Source of the DNA: Actinoallomurus sp.
GTDB taxonomy: Bacteria; Actinomycetota; Actinomycetes; Streptosporangiales; Streptosporangiaceae
Length of the DNA stretch: 62,669 bases
Direction of reading: 5' to 3'
Assembly: GCA_025964685.1 (NCBI GenBank)
Contig: JAOPYG010000465.1
Coordinates: 1 to 62,669, forward strand
Part shown: in pieces, positions 62,200-62,669 of the stretch
Position numbering within the stretch: position 1 is the stretch's first letter
How the letters are laid out: every line of letters starts with the position of its first letter
Notes under the pieces: model-generated
Database searches by the model: none
What the model saw: only the letters and a program-made list of their open reading frames with translations
What the model was told of the DNA's origin: nothing
Position numbers and translations under genes: made by a program

Positions 62200-62669
62200 A
62201 GGTCAGCGTCATCATCCCCGTCTACAACACCGGCGAGGACCTGGCCCGCTGCGTGGAGTCGGTCCTGGCACAGACGATGGACGACTACGAGGTGATCTTC
62301 GCCGACGACGGGTCGGACGACGGCACCGAGAAGCGCCTCGACGCATTGGAGGCCGAGCACGCCCGCGTCCGCGTGCTTCACCTGCCGCCCAGCGGTGGTC
62401 CCGGCGGCCCGCGCAACGCCGGCATCGACGCCGCGCGAGGCGACTACGTCTACTTCCTCGATGACGACGACTGGCTGGGCGAAGAAGCGCTGGAGCGCAT
62501 GCACGCCATGGCAGTGCGCAACGACTCCGACATCGTCATCGGCAAGATGGTCGGGCACGGCCGCCGGGTGCCCAGGCTGATGTTCAAGGTCAACCGCGAC
62601 AAGGCCGACATCCTCAAGCACGGCCTGCTCGGCATCCTGACGCCGCACAAGATGTTCCGCCGTTCGTTC
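62196..62669 (+). CDS. Family 2 glycosyltransferase, cut by the window edge
   Basis: The first 158 residues are present and the frame is open at the right edge. MKVSVIIPVYNTGEDLARCV is the GT2 nucleotide-binding start, and VIFADDGSDDGTEKRLDAL carries the first Asp pair. GGPGGPRNAGIDAARGDYVY and FLDDDDWLGEEALERMHAM contain the DxD metal site. It belongs to the GT-A fold GT2 group used for surface polysaccharides and teichoic-acid-like polymers. It is translationally coupled to the NUDIX gene. Confidence 0.92.
   Translation, partial: MKVSVIIPVYNTGEDLARCVESVLAQTMDDYEVIFADDGSDDGTEKRLDALEAEHARVRVLHLPPSGGPGGPRNAGIDAARGDYVYFLDDDDWLGEEALERMHAMAVRNDSDIVIGKMVGHGRRVPRLMFKVNRDKADILKHGLLGILTPHKMFRRSF

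Overview
The window is high-GC DNA with dense, often overlapping genes, many GTG/TTG starts and few T-rich terminators. Together with AfsR/SARP, WYL, CGNR, DUF1876, GuaB1 and FolP2-type genes this points to a filamentous actinomycete. A Thermomonosporaceae/Streptosporangiales-type host is a guess from gene content. No rRNA, tRNA or CRISPR array was seen.

Bases 1-6.5 kb are accessory DNA. The left edge is the 3' end of a group II intron (domains V and VI). Then come unrecognised coding debris, a frameshifted DUF429 gene, a decayed DDE transposase, a small secreted protein, a large ATPase-LuxR regulator and a second remnant of the same transposase family. This DNA abuts the surviving 3' tail of a TPR-like gene at about 6430, which marks the edge of the insertion.

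Bases 6.5-14.9 kb hold an MFS exporter with a methyltransferase, a GNAT acetyltransferase, a MacB/FtsX-type ABC transporter, a secreted alpha/beta hydrolase and an SDR. Bases 15.0-22.8 kb are one tightly overlapped purine-catabolic operon: uraD-uraH-uricase-XDH FAD subunit-XDH FeS subunit-(8-oxo)guanine deaminase-glycerate kinase-allantoinase-allantoicase. It takes oxopurine to urate, allantoin, ureidoglycolate and glyoxylate/glycerate. The molybdopterin subunit of xanthine dehydrogenase and the glyoxylate carboligase steps are absent.

Bases 22.8-38.6 kb hold a tandem SnoaL pair with a divergent TetR gene and paired operators. An HD hydrolase with a DJ-1/AraC regulator follows, then a beta-lactamase-family lipoprotein, a quinone oxidoreductase, an MBL hydrolase, a WYL regulator, two membrane proteins, a P-loop kinase, a nitrate-reductase-like molybdoenzyme, an enolase-superfamily protein that has lost its catalytic lysines, and GuaB1.

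Bases 39-51 kb are rich in regulators (AfsR-like, two-domain Lrp, LysR, PadR). PadR is followed by a membrane protein with an adjacent decayed duplicate of part of it, a DHA2 MFS exporter, GDP-mannose dehydratase, a Rieske ferredoxin overlapping a FolP2-type DHPS homologue, and a CGNR regulator. Bases 51-62.7 kb hold a hotdog thioesterase, a sedolisin lipoprotein, a DAO oxidoreductase convergent with an amidase, a BBE flavoenzyme, DUF1876 and DUF2786 proteins, a VC0807-type membrane protein, an L,D-transpeptidase, and a NUDIX hydrolase coupled to a glycosyltransferase cut by the window edge.
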